64,000 nucleotides of DNA from Roseiarcus sp963807735 (lineage in GTDB: Bacteria > Pseudomonadota > Alphaproteobacteria > Rhizobiales > Beijerinckiaceae), in contig CAWEDI010000036.1 of assembly GCA_963807735.1 (NCBI GenBank), forward strand, positions 178,257 to 242,256, in the 5' to 3' direction. Made by a program: the position numbers and the translations under genes. Position 1 is the first letter of the stretch. The number at the start of each line of letters is the position of its first letter. The notes beneath the pieces were generated by a model that was not told where the DNA came from, did not search any database, and worked only from the letters and a program-made list of their open reading frames with translations. Shown piece by piece: positions 43,770 to 51,833 of the stretch.

Positions 43770-44071
43770 AGACTCGACCGTTCCCTCTTTCTCCGTGGCG
43801 CGTCGTCGAGGTCAGCGCGCTGCCAAATTATAGGCTGCGCGTGAAGTTTCGTGACGGTCTTGAAGGCGTCGTCGACATGGCGGCGACGATCTTTTCTGAT
43901 GACGCGGGCGTATTCGCAGCGCTGCGCGACGAAGAATTATTTGGACGCGTTCGCATCGAGCTCGGCGCCCCGGTTTGGCCCGGCGAAATTGATATCGCGC
44001 CCGACGCTATCTATGATGGCGTTCGCTCAAGTGCGGATTGTAGATACTGCCTGGGCGACTTCATAGGATAG
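43724..44071 (+). CDS. DUF2442 domain protein
   Basis: A 115-residue protein. VVEVSALPNYRLRVKFRDGLEGVVDMA and VFAALRDEELFGRVRIELGAPVWPGEIDIAPDAIYD match the DUF2442 domain. The N-terminal ~25 residues are an extension encoded inside the DUF4160 gene. With its partner it forms a two-gene, translationally overlapping cassette placed between cdd and the Old Yellow Enzyme gene. The pair is not related in function to those neighbours as far as can be seen. Confidence 0.85.
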   Translation: MFAKSPSVADSPARLETRPFPLSPWRVVEVSALPNYRLRVKFRDGLEGVVDMAATIFSDDAGVFAALRDEELFGRVRIELGAPVWPGEIDIAPDAIYDGVRSSADCRYCLGDFIG

Positions 44072-44178
44072 AAGCCTGAACGGTTTAGGAACCGAGCCGG
44101 ACATCGCTTCGCAACAGACCGGCGCCGGATGACGGCGTTTGGGCAAGCTTCATCACACGACTTTTTCCAAGGCGCCGC

Positions 44179-45291
44179 ATGTCCCTCCTGTTTGAACCCC
44201 TGCACATCGGCGAACTCGCGCTCGCCAACCGCATCGTCATCGCGCCGATGTGCCAGTATTGCGTCGAGGACGGCTCGGCGGCCGATTGGCATATGATCCA
44301 TCTCGGCTCGCTGGCGATCTCCGGCGCGGGGCTGCTGACGATCGAGGCGACGTCGGTCTCGGCGGAAGCCCGCATCACCCTCGGCGATCTCGGACTCTAC
44401 AGCGACGCCAACGAGCGCGCGCTCGCCCGCGTTCTGAAAGCGATCCGCGGCGTTTCGCCGATCCCGGTCGCCATCCAGCTCGCCCACGCCGGCCGCAAGG
44501 CGTCGAGCCGCGCGCCCTGGGAGGGTGGGGCGCAAATCCGCACCGACGCAGGCGGCTGGCCGACGTTCGCGCCCTCCGCCCTGCCGCACGGGCCCGGCGA
44601 GGAGGCGCCGCAGGCGCTTGACCGCGCCGGCCTCGCGAAGGTGCGCGAGGATTTCGTCGCCGCGGCGCGCCGCGCCGACCGCCTCGGCCTCGACGCGATC
44701 GAACTGCACGGCGCGCACGGCTATCTCCTGCACGAGTTCCTGTCGCCGATCGCCAACAAGCGCGAGGACGCCTATGGCGGCTCGCGCGAGAACCGCATGC
44801 GGTTTCCGCTGGAGGTGTTCGACGCCGTGCGCGCCGCGTTCGATCCGCGCAAGCCGGTGTGGATGCGGCTTTCCGCCACCGATTGGGTCGAAGGCGGCTG
44901 GGACATCGACGACGCCGTGGCGATGGCGCAGGCGCTCGAGAAACATGGGGCCGCGGCGACGCATGTATCGAGCGGCGGCGTTTCGCCGGCGCAGGCGATC
45001 AAGCTCGGCCCCGGCTATCAGGTGCCGTTCGCGCGGGCGGTGAAAAAGGCGACGACGACGCCGGTCATCGCCGTCGGCCTCATCACCGAGCCCGAGCAGG
45101 CCGAGGCGATCCTGGCCGCCGGCGACGCCGACGCCATCGCGATCGCGCGCGCGGCGCTGTACGATCCGCGCTGGCCGTGGCACGCGGCGGCGAAGCTCGG
45201 CGCGCAGGTGATCGGGCCGAAACAATACTGGCGCTCGCAGCCGCGCGAGCTGAAGTCGCTGTTTGCTGGCGCGGCGATCGGACAGCGATGA
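44179..45291 (+). CDS. NADH:flavin oxidoreductase, Old Yellow Enzyme family (YqjM/XenA-like)
   Basis: A 370-residue FMN enzyme reducing activated C=C bonds. The TIM barrel starts LFEPLHIGELALANRIVIAPMCQY, where the Cys of PMCQY is the redox-tuning residue of the YqjM ('thermophilic-like') class. IQLAHAGRKAS gives the active-site His, AIELHGAHGYLLHEFLSPIANKREDAYGG the FMN/substrate region, and VIAVGLITEPEQAE the phosphate site. The physiological substrate is unknown. It sits upstream of xdhAB on the same strand but with no overlap. Confidence 0.93.
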   Translation: MSLLFEPLHIGELALANRIVIAPMCQYCVEDGSAADWHMIHLGSLAISGAGLLTIEATSVSAEARITLGDLGLYSDANERALARVLKAIRGVSPIPVAIQLAHAGRKASSRAPWEGGAQIRTDAGGWPTFAPSALPHGPGEEAPQALDRAGLAKVREDFVAAARRADRLGLDAIELHGAHGYLLHEFLSPIANKREDAYGGSRENRMRFPLEVFDAVRAAFDPRKPVWMRLSATDWVEGGWDIDDAVAMAQALEKHGAAATHVSSGGVSPAQAIKLGPGYQVPFARAVKKATTTPVIAVGLITEPEQAEAILAAGDADAIAIARAALYDPRWPWHAAAKLGAQVIGPKQYWRSQPRELKSLFAGAAIGQR

Positions 45292-45347
45292 GGGGACGAC
45301 CGGCAAGCGAATTGCTTTCGCATGTGCGAACAGGCACAACAATCGAC

Positions 45348-46820
45348 ATGAGTTTCACGCCCGAACGCACCGAGATCAGCTTCCGTTTCCGCGGTCGCAC
45401 CGTCGCGCTGGCGGATTTTCCGCCTGACCGCACGCTGCTTGACTGGCTGCGCGAGGACGCCCGCGCCGTGGGGACCAAGGAAGGCTGCGGCGAGGGCGAT
45501 TGCGGCGCCTGTACCGTCGTGCTCTGCCGCCCGCGCGCCGGGCGGTTGACCTACGAGCCCGTCAACGCCTGCATCCTGCTGCTCGGCCAGGCCGATGGCG
45601 CGGAGCTCGTGACTGTCGAAGACCTCGCGCAAGGCGAGACGCTGCACCCCGTGCAGCAGGCGATGGTCGATTATCACGGTTCGCAATGCGGCTTCTGCAC
45701 GCCGGGCATCGTGATGAGCCTGTTCGCGCATTACCACGACGGCGAGCCGGCGACGCGCGCCAGCGTCAACGAGGCGCTGGCCGGCAATCTTTGCCGCTGC
45801 ACCGGCTATCGGCCGATCCTCAACGCCGCGCTGAGCGTCCTCGATGGCGCGCCGACCGACCGCTTCGCGCGCGAAGCGCCGGCGCGTCTTTCCGCCTTGC
45901 AGGCGCTTCCCGGCGGCGATCTGTTCGTCGGCGACGAGGCCTGCTTCTTCGCCGCCCCCGCCAGCGAGGCGTCGCTCGCCGCGCTCTACGGCCGGCATCC
46001 CGACGCGGTGCTGTTGGGCGGAGCGACCGACGTAGGACTCTGGGTGACGAAGCGGCTGCAAAAGCTGCCGAAGATCATCTGGCTCGGCCGCATCGCCGAC
46101 TTCGACTTCATTCACAGCGACGAGGACGGCGTTGCCTTCGGCGCCGGCGTGAAGCTGACCGATGCGACGCCTTCGCTGACGGAGTTGCATCCCGACCTCG
46201 GGCTGCTGATGTCGCGGTTCGGCTCCGAGCAGGTGCGGGTCAGCGGCACGGTCGGCGGCAACATCGCCAACGGCTCGCCGATCGGCGATCTCGCCCCGGC
46301 GCTGATTCCGATGCAGGCGACGCTGCAACTGCGAAGCGTTGCCGAAACCCGCGCGATGCCGCTGGAGGATTTCTTCCTTGGCTACGGCAAGCAGGATCGC
46401 CGCCCGTCCGAATATGTCTATGCCGTCGACGTGCCGCGCCTGAAGCCGCATCAGGTCTATCGCGCCTACAAGGTCAGCAAGCGTTTCGACGAGGACATTT
46501 CCGCCGTGATGGGCGCGTTCCGGTTCGATCTCGACGGCCGTCGCGTCACTGCCGCGCGCGTCGCGTTCGGCGGCATGGCGGCGACGCCGAAGCGCGCCAG
46601 CGCCACCGAAGCGGCGCTCGTCGGCGTCGACCTCAACCTGCCGAAAAGCTGGGAGGCGGCGGTCGCGGCGATCGGCGTCGATTTCAAACCGCTGAGCGAT
46701 ATGCGCGCCTCCGCCGCCTATCGCGAGCAGGTCGCCGCCAATCTCGTCCGTCGCGCGCTTACCGAGATTTCCGGCCTCAATGCGCGGACCCGCCTCGGAG
46801 ACCTTCTTGCCGCTGAATAG
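45348..46820 (+). CDS. xdhA: Xanthine dehydrogenase small subunit (Fe-S/FAD)
   Basis: A 490-residue subunit carrying both [2Fe-2S] clusters and FAD. The plant-type cluster ligands are Cys47, 52, 55 and 75 (EGCGEGDCGACTVVLC ... VNAC). The second cluster uses Cys114, 117, 149 and 151 (QCGFCTPG ... LCRCTGYRPI). The FAD-binding CO_deh_flav domain begins at about 190 (AVLLGGATDVGLWVTKRLQ) and includes VRVSGTVGGNIANGSPIGDLAPALI. Order and length match bacterial XdhA. The start is MSFTPERTEI at 45348. The stop lies 41 bp inside xdhB. Confidence 0.95.
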   Translation: MSFTPERTEISFRFRGRTVALADFPPDRTLLDWLREDARAVGTKEGCGEGDCGACTVVLCRPRAGRLTYEPVNACILLLGQADGAELVTVEDLAQGETLHPVQQAMVDYHGSQCGFCTPGIVMSLFAHYHDGEPATRASVNEALAGNLCRCTGYRPILNAALSVLDGAPTDRFAREAPARLSALQALPGGDLFVGDEACFFAAPASEASLAALYGRHPDAVLLGGATDVGLWVTKRLQKLPKIIWLGRIADFDFIHSDEDGVAFGAGVKLTDATPSLTELHPDLGLLMSRFGSEQVRVSGTVGGNIANGSPIGDLAPALIPMQATLQLRSVAETRAMPLEDFFLGYGKQDRRPSEYVYAVDVPRLKPHQVYRAYKVSKRFDEDISAVMGAFRFDLDGRRVTAARVAFGGMAATPKRASATEAALVGVDLNLPKSWEAAVAAIGVDFKPLSDMRASAAYREQVAANLVRRALTEISGLNARTRLGDLLAAE

Positions 46821-49137
46821 CCGAACCGAAGTTCCGCGCGTCCCCCTGGAGCGCGAAACACAAGTCGTCCACAAGCCGCATCCCCATGATTCCGCGCGGC
46901 TGCATGTGCGCGGGCTCGCGCCCTATATCGACGACCTGCGCGAGCCCTCGGGGACGCTGCATCTGGCCGTCGGCATGGCGAACAAGGCGGCGGGGCGGCT
47001 GACCGGGCTCGATCTCGAACCCGTTCGCCGGGCGCGCGGGGTCGTCGCGGTGCTGACGGCGGCCGACATCCCCGGGGCCAACGACATCGCGCCGGTGTTC
47101 AAGGACGAGCCGCTGTTCGCCACCGACGAGATTCTTTACTTCGGCCAACCGCTGTTCGCCGTCGTCGCCGAGGATCGCGACGCCGCGCGGCGGGCGGCGA
47201 AGCTCGCCGGGATCGAGATCGCCGCCGCCAAGCCGGTGCTGACCGTCGATGAGGCGGTGGCGAGCGGCGGCCGCGTGCTGCCGGACTATGATTTCGGCCG
47301 CGGCGACGTCGAAGCGGCGCTGGCCGCGGCGCCGCACCGCCTCGACGGCAAGTTCGATGTCGGCGGGCAGGAGCATTTCTATCTCGAAGGGCAGATCTCG
47401 ATGGCCTCGCCCGGCGAGGGGCGGGAAATGTCGGTCTATTGCTCGACGCAGGACCCGACCGAGGTGCAGCACATCGTCGCCCGCATCCTCGGGATTCCCG
47501 ACGCGTTCGTCACCGTCGAGACGCGCCGCATGGGCGGCGGCTTCGGCGGCAAGGAGAGTCAGGCCTGCGCCTGGGCCGCGATGGCCGCGCTCGGCGCGCT
47601 GCTGACGGGCCGGCCGTGCAAGATCCGGCTCGACCGCGACGACGATTTCGAGCTGACCGGCAAACGCCACGCGTTTCGCGACGATTGGCGGGTCGGTTTC
47701 GACGAGACTGGCCGCGTCAGCGTCTACGATGTTCAGCTCAACGCCAATTGCGGCTGCTCGGCGGATCTGTCGCCTGGCGTCGTTGACCGCGCAATGTTCC
47801 ACGCCTCCAACTGCTACTACCTGCCGGCGGCGCGCATCGCCTCGCGGCGGCTGAAATCCAACATTGTCTCGATGACGGCGTTTCGCGGCTTCGGCGGCCC
47901 GCAGGGGATGATCGCCATCGAGCGCGCGATGGAGGCGATCGCCCGCGAAACTGGCCGCGATCCGCTCGACGTCAGGCTCGCCAATCTTTTCCGGCCCGGC
48001 GCCGACGTGACGCCTTACAACCAAACCGTCGAGGACTGCGAGACGCTGCCGGCGATCCTGGCCGATCTCGAAGCGTCGAGCGACTATCGCCGCCGCCGCG
48101 AGGCGATCCGCGAATTCAACGCCAGCAGCCCCATCCTCAAGAAGGGGATTTCCCTGGCGCCGGTGCAGTTCGGCATCTCGTTCACGCTGATCCATCTCAA
48201 CCAGGCCGGCGCGCTGGTGCATGTCTATTCCGACGGCTCGATCCAGCTCAATCACGGCGGCACCGAGATGGGGCAGGGGCTGTTCACCAAGGTCGCGATG
48301 GTGGTGGCGGAGGAGTTCGGCGTGCCGCTCGACTTCGTCCGCATCACTGCGACCAACACCGCGAAAGTGCCCAACGCCTCGCCGACCGCCGCGTCGTCGG
48401 GCACCGACATCAACGGCATGGCCGCCAAAATCGCGGCAGGACAGGTGCGCGCCCGCATGGCGGCCTTCGCCGCCGAGACCTGGGGCTTGCCTGCGGAGCA
48501 GATCGAGTTCCGCGACGGCCACGTGTTCGGCGGCAACAAGTCGATGACGTTCGGCGAACTCGCCAAAGCCTGCCGGCTCAACCGCGTCGGCCTGTCGGCG
48601 GCGGGCTACTACAAGACGCCGGAAATCTCGTGGGACCGGGCGAACGTCAAGGGAAGGCCGTTCTTCTATTTCGCTTACGGAGCGTGTTGCGCCGAAGTCG
48701 CGATCGACACATTGACCGGCGAAATGAAGGTGCTCGGCGCCGACATCCTGCACAACGTCGGCTCCTCGCTGAACCCGGCGATCGACCTCGGGCAGGTCGA
48801 GGGCGCGTTCATTCAGGGCATGGGCTGGGTGACGACCGAGGAACTCGTCTGGGACGGCAAGGGCCGGCTTTCGACGCATGCGCCGGCGACCTACAAGATT
48901 CCCGTCGCCTCCGACGTGCCGGCGCGTTTCCATACGCGCCTGCATATGCGCCCCAACGCGACGGAGAGCATCTATCGCTCAAAAGCGGTCGGCGAGCCGC
49001 CGTTCATGCTCGGCATCGCGGTCTATTGCGCGATCCTCGACGCGGTGCATGCGACGGCGCCGAAGGGTCATCCAGACTTGCCGTCGCCCTGCACGCCGGA
49101 GGCGATTTTGAGAGGGATTCAGTCGCTAAAGCCGTAG
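46780..49137 (+). CDS. xdhB: Xanthine dehydrogenase molybdenum-binding (large) subunit
   Basis: A 785-residue catalytic subunit that oxidises hypoxanthine to xanthine and urate. GGGFGGKE at 252-259 is a molybdopterin-binding motif, TAFRGFGGPQGMIAIE the conserved substrate-side segment, and GEPPFML contains Glu739, the catalytic general base. The chain is the usual length. It overlaps xdhA by 41 bp; a later in-frame start near 46807 is possible. The maturation gene xdhC is not seen immediately downstream, where the convergent metY gene follows, so xdhC must lie elsewhere. With the upstream nucleoside importer and Cdd it suggests use of nucleosides as N and C sources (inference). Confidence 0.95.
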   Translation: MRGPASETFLPLNSRTEVPRVPLERETQVVHKPHPHDSARLHVRGLAPYIDDLREPSGTLHLAVGMANKAAGRLTGLDLEPVRRARGVVAVLTAADIPGANDIAPVFKDEPLFATDEILYFGQPLFAVVAEDRDAARRAAKLAGIEIAAAKPVLTVDEAVASGGRVLPDYDFGRGDVEAALAAAPHRLDGKFDVGGQEHFYLEGQISMASPGEGREMSVYCSTQDPTEVQHIVARILGIPDAFVTVETRRMGGGFGGKESQACAWAAMAALGALLTGRPCKIRLDRDDDFELTGKRHAFRDDWRVGFDETGRVSVYDVQLNANCGCSADLSPGVVDRAMFHASNCYYLPAARIASRRLKSNIVSMTAFRGFGGPQGMIAIERAMEAIARETGRDPLDVRLANLFRPGADVTPYNQTVEDCETLPAILADLEASSDYRRRREAIREFNASSPILKKGISLAPVQFGISFTLIHLNQAGALVHVYSDGSIQLNHGGTEMGQGLFTKVAMVVAEEFGVPLDFVRITATNTAKVPNASPTAASSGTDINGMAAKIAAGQVRARMAAFAAETWGLPAEQIEFRDGHVFGGNKSMTFGELAKACRLNRVGLSAAGYYKTPEISWDRANVKGRPFFYFAYGACCAEVAIDTLTGEMKVLGADILHNVGSSLNPAIDLGQVEGAFIQGMGWVTTEELVWDGKGRLSTHAPATYKIPVASDVPARFHTRLHMRPNATESIYRSKAVGEPPFMLGIAVYCAILDAVHATAPKGHPDLPSPCTPEAILRGIQSLKP

Positions 49138-49161
49138 TCGAGCAGGGCTCGCGATGACGGG

Positions 49162-50440
49162 TTAACCAAGCGCGGCGTCGAGATCGGCGATGAGGTCCTC
49201 GACGTCCTCCAGCCCGATCGACAGCCGCACAACATCCGGACCGGCGCCGGCGGTGATCTTCTGCGCATCGGAAAGCTGGCGGTGCGTCGTCGAGGCGGGA
49301 TGGATCACGAGCGAGCGGGTGTCGCCGATATTGGCGACGTGGCTGAACAGTTGCAGCTTGCTGACGAGATCAATGCCCGCCTGGTAGCCGCCCTTGACGC
49401 CGAAGGTGAACACGGCGCCGAGCCCGCGCGGATAGAGCCGCTTCGCCAGCGCGTAATCCTTGTTGGCCTCGAGGCCGGCGTAGGAGACCCAGCCGACCTT
49501 CTCGTGGCCGGAGAGGTGCTTGGCCACCGCGAGCGCGTTGTCGCAATGGCGGCGCATCCGCAGCGACAACGTCTCGATGCCGTTGAGGATCAGAAACGCG
49601 TTGAACGGCGACAACGCCGGCCCGAGATCGCGCAGGCCCAGCACGCGGCAGGCGATGGCGAAGCCGAAATTGCCGAACGTCTCGGCCAGCACCATGCCGT
49701 TGTACTCCGGCCGCGGCGTCGACAGCATCGGATAGCGCTGGTCGCCGAGCCACTCGAACGAGCCGCAATCGACGATGATCCCGCCCATCGAATTGCCATG
49801 ACCGCCGAGGAATTTGGTCGCGGAATGGACGATGATGTCGGCGCCGTGCTCGGCCGGGCGCATCAGGTACGGGGTGGCGAGGGTGTTGTCGACGATCAGC
49901 GGCAGCTTGGCGTCGTGGGCGATCCTGGCGATGGCGTCGATGTCAGAAACGATGCCGCCGGGGTTGGCGATCGAACTCGATGAAAATCGCGCGCGTCTTG
50001 TCGGTGATGGCGGACTTGAAGCTGTCGGGCTCGTCGGGATTGGCCCATTTGACCCGCCAATCGTAGTTCTTGAAGGCGTGGTTGAACTGGTTGATCGAGC
50101 CGCCGTAAAGTTTGGTCGAGGCGACGAATTCGTCGCCCGGGCGCATCAGCGTGTGAAACACCAGCATTTGCGCCGCGTGCCCCGAGGCGACCGCGAGCGC
50201 GGCGGGGGCGCCTTCGAGCGCCGCGACGCGCTCCTCCAGCGCCGCGCAAGTCGGGTTGGTGATGCGGCTGTAGATGTTGCCGAACGCCTGCAACCCGAAC
50301 AGCGAGGCGGCGTGATCGACGTCGTCGAAGACGAAGGCCGTCGTTTGATAGATCGGCGTGATGCGCGCGCCGGTGGTCGGATCGGGCCGCGCGCCGGCGT
50401 GGATCGACAGGGTCGAGAAGCCGGGTTCCTGGTTGCTCAT
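49162..50440 (-). pseudogene. metY: O-acetylhomoserine sulfhydrylase (MetY-like), one-base insertion
   Basis: PLP enzyme making homocysteine from O-acetylhomoserine and sulfide. The upstream part reads SIHAGARPDPTTGARITPIYQTTAF and FGNIYSRITNPTCAALEERVAALEG. The frame then breaks at 49973-49980, where removing one base restores IFIESIANPGGIVSDID. Downstream LPLIVDNTLATPYLMRP, then HSATKFLGGHG (PLP lysine) and IGLEDVEDLIADLDAAL follow. The corrected length of 425 residues equals the family's, so a functional gene is likely. It lies 29 bp downstream of the AlaX-like gene on the same strand. Confidence 0.88.
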
Positions 50441-50469
50441 CGTCGCGCGCTCCTTACGGGAGCGCGGGT

Positions 50470-51195
50470 TTAGACTGAAGGCGCGGGATCGGGCAACCTG
50501 ATCCTGACGCGGCGGTTCTGTTTGCCCTTTTTCTCGATCCCCGTCACTTCGATGCGGCCGATCTCGGAAAGTCGCGCGACATGCGTGCCGCCGCAGGGTT
50601 GCAGGTCGAGACCGGCGATTTCGACCAGCCGCACCCGGCCGCTGCCCATCGGCGGCTTGACCTTCATCGTCTTGACGAGGGCGGGATTGGCCTCCAGTTC
50701 CGCGTCGCTGATCCAGCGCGTCGTCACCGGGGCGTCGGTGGCGACGAACTCGGCCAGCCGCGCTTCGATCTCGGGGCGATCGAACGCGGTCTCGCCGGAA
50801 TCGAAATCGAGCCGCCCCTCGGCGTCGCCAACCGAGCCGCCGGTGACGGGGTAGGGCAGCACGACCGAAAGCAGGTGCAAGGCGGTGTGCGCGCGCATCC
50901 GCGCGTAGCGGGTCGGCCAGTCAAGCCGCACGGTCACGCGTTCCCCGGGCGCGAGCAGGGCCGCGCCCTCGGCGGGGACGAGCAGGATCGTCGTGCGGTC
51001 GGCGTCGTAGACGGTGTCGGCGATGGCGATTTCCGCGCCGTCGGCGCGCAGGAGCGCGCCCTTGTCGCCGGGTTGCCCGCCGCCGCCCGGGTAGAATAGC
51101 GCCACGTCAAGAACGACGCGGCCGGGGATGGCGTCGAGCACTGTCGCCGCCGCCTCGCGGGCGTAGGGGTCGGCTCGGTAAAGGGGCTCGGTCAT
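50470..51195 (-). CDS. Alanyl-tRNA editing protein (AlaX-like)
   Basis: A 241-residue stand-alone editing domain related to the AlaRS editing domain, which hydrolyses Ser-tRNA(Ala) or Gly-tRNA(Ala). The zinc site is HTALH (His103, His107) plus CGGTH (Cys201, His205), and ALFYPGGGGQPGDKG is the Gly-rich motif. The start is MTEPLYRADP at 51195. The frame continues to 51384, but that part only translates the palindromic repeat at 51270-51375 and is not coding. Confidence 0.93.
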   Translation of the reverse strand: MTEPLYRADPYAREAAATVLDAIPGRVVLDVALFYPGGGGQPGDKGALLRADGAEIAIADTVYDADRTTILLVPAEGAALLAPGERVTVRLDWPTRYARMRAHTALHLLSVVLPYPVTGGSVGDAEGRLDFDSGETAFDRPEIEARLAEFVATDAPVTTRWISDAELEANPALVKTMKVKPPMGSGRVRLVEIAGLDLQPCGGTHVARLSEIGRIEVTGIEKKGKQNRRVRIRLPDPAPSV

Positions 51196-51269
51196 GCCCG
51201 CCGCGATAGCACGCCGCGCGAGGCTCGCGGAAGTCTCGCCGCTTGCCGCGGGTCGGTTTCCGTGGGATC

Positions 51270-51375
51270 GTCTTTGCGAGCGCAGCGAAGCCATCCACCG
51301 CGCCGCTGACGCTTCCTTTCCGGCCGGCGAACGAATTCTCTCAGAGATGGATGGCTTCGCTTCGCTCGCCATGAC
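51270..51375. repeat. Palindromic intergenic repeat, copy 4 (subfamily B)
   Basis: Arms TTGCGAGCGCAGCGAAGCCATCCA and TGGATGGCTTCGCTTCGCTCGCCATGAC are related to the other copies. The centre (CGCCGCTGACGCTTCC...CCGGCGAACGAAT) is shared only with the copy at 58610, defining a second subfamily. It separates panD from the alaX-like gene. Confidence 0.88.
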
Positions 51376-51395
51376 GGCAACCAAACGCGACCGCT

Positions 51396-51779
51396 CTAAG
51401 TCGCGGCCTTGACCTCGTCGTGCTTGTTTACACTGGTGATCTGATTGTTGTCATCGACAAATACGACCACGGGCTTGAGTCCCTTCAGCTCCGCTCTATC
51501 GACCCACGCCTCGGCGAGAACGATGATTTTGTCGCTGGGCTGAAACAGCCGCGCGGGCGGGCCGTTGAGGCAAATGACGCCGCTGCCTCTCTTGCCCGCC
51601 ATTACGTAGGTTCGCCAGAAGGCGGCGTTCGACAGGTTTGTGATATTCACATATTGGTATTCCTGTATGCCGCTGGCCTCCAGCAAAGCTTCATCGATGG
51701 TGATCGAGCCGACATAGTTGAGCTCGGCCTGCGTCACCGTCACGCGGTGCAGTTTCGCCATGCACATGCTTATCAGCAT
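51396..51779 (-). CDS. panD: Aspartate 1-decarboxylase
   Basis: A 127-residue pyruvoyl enzyme converting L-aspartate to beta-alanine for pantothenate. The self-cleavage site is Gly24-Ser25 in YVGSITID; Ser25 becomes the pyruvoyl group. AKLHRVTVTQAEL and GKRGSGVICLNGPPARL are conserved. Setting the start at 51779 (MLISMCMAKL) places Ser at 25, as in E. coli PanD; the frame is open to 51800. It stands apart from other pantothenate genes. Confidence 0.95.
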   Translation of the reverse strand: MLISMCMAKLHRVTVTQAELNYVGSITIDEALLEASGIQEYQYVNITNLSNAAFWRTYVMAGKRGSGVICLNGPPARLFQPSDKIIVLAEAWVDRAELKGLKPVVVFVDDNNQITSVNKHDEVKAAT

Positions 51780-51833
51780 CGAACGATCCCTCGTCTCCAC
51801 CGGGGCGATGGACCGCGTTTCGCCGGCGCCTGA

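Noticed and set aside
51196..51384. N-terminal extension of the AlaX-like gene by 63 codons
   Set aside because: The extension translates the palindromic repeat at 51270-51375 and resembles no AlaX protein; MTEPLYRADP at 51195 fits the family start.
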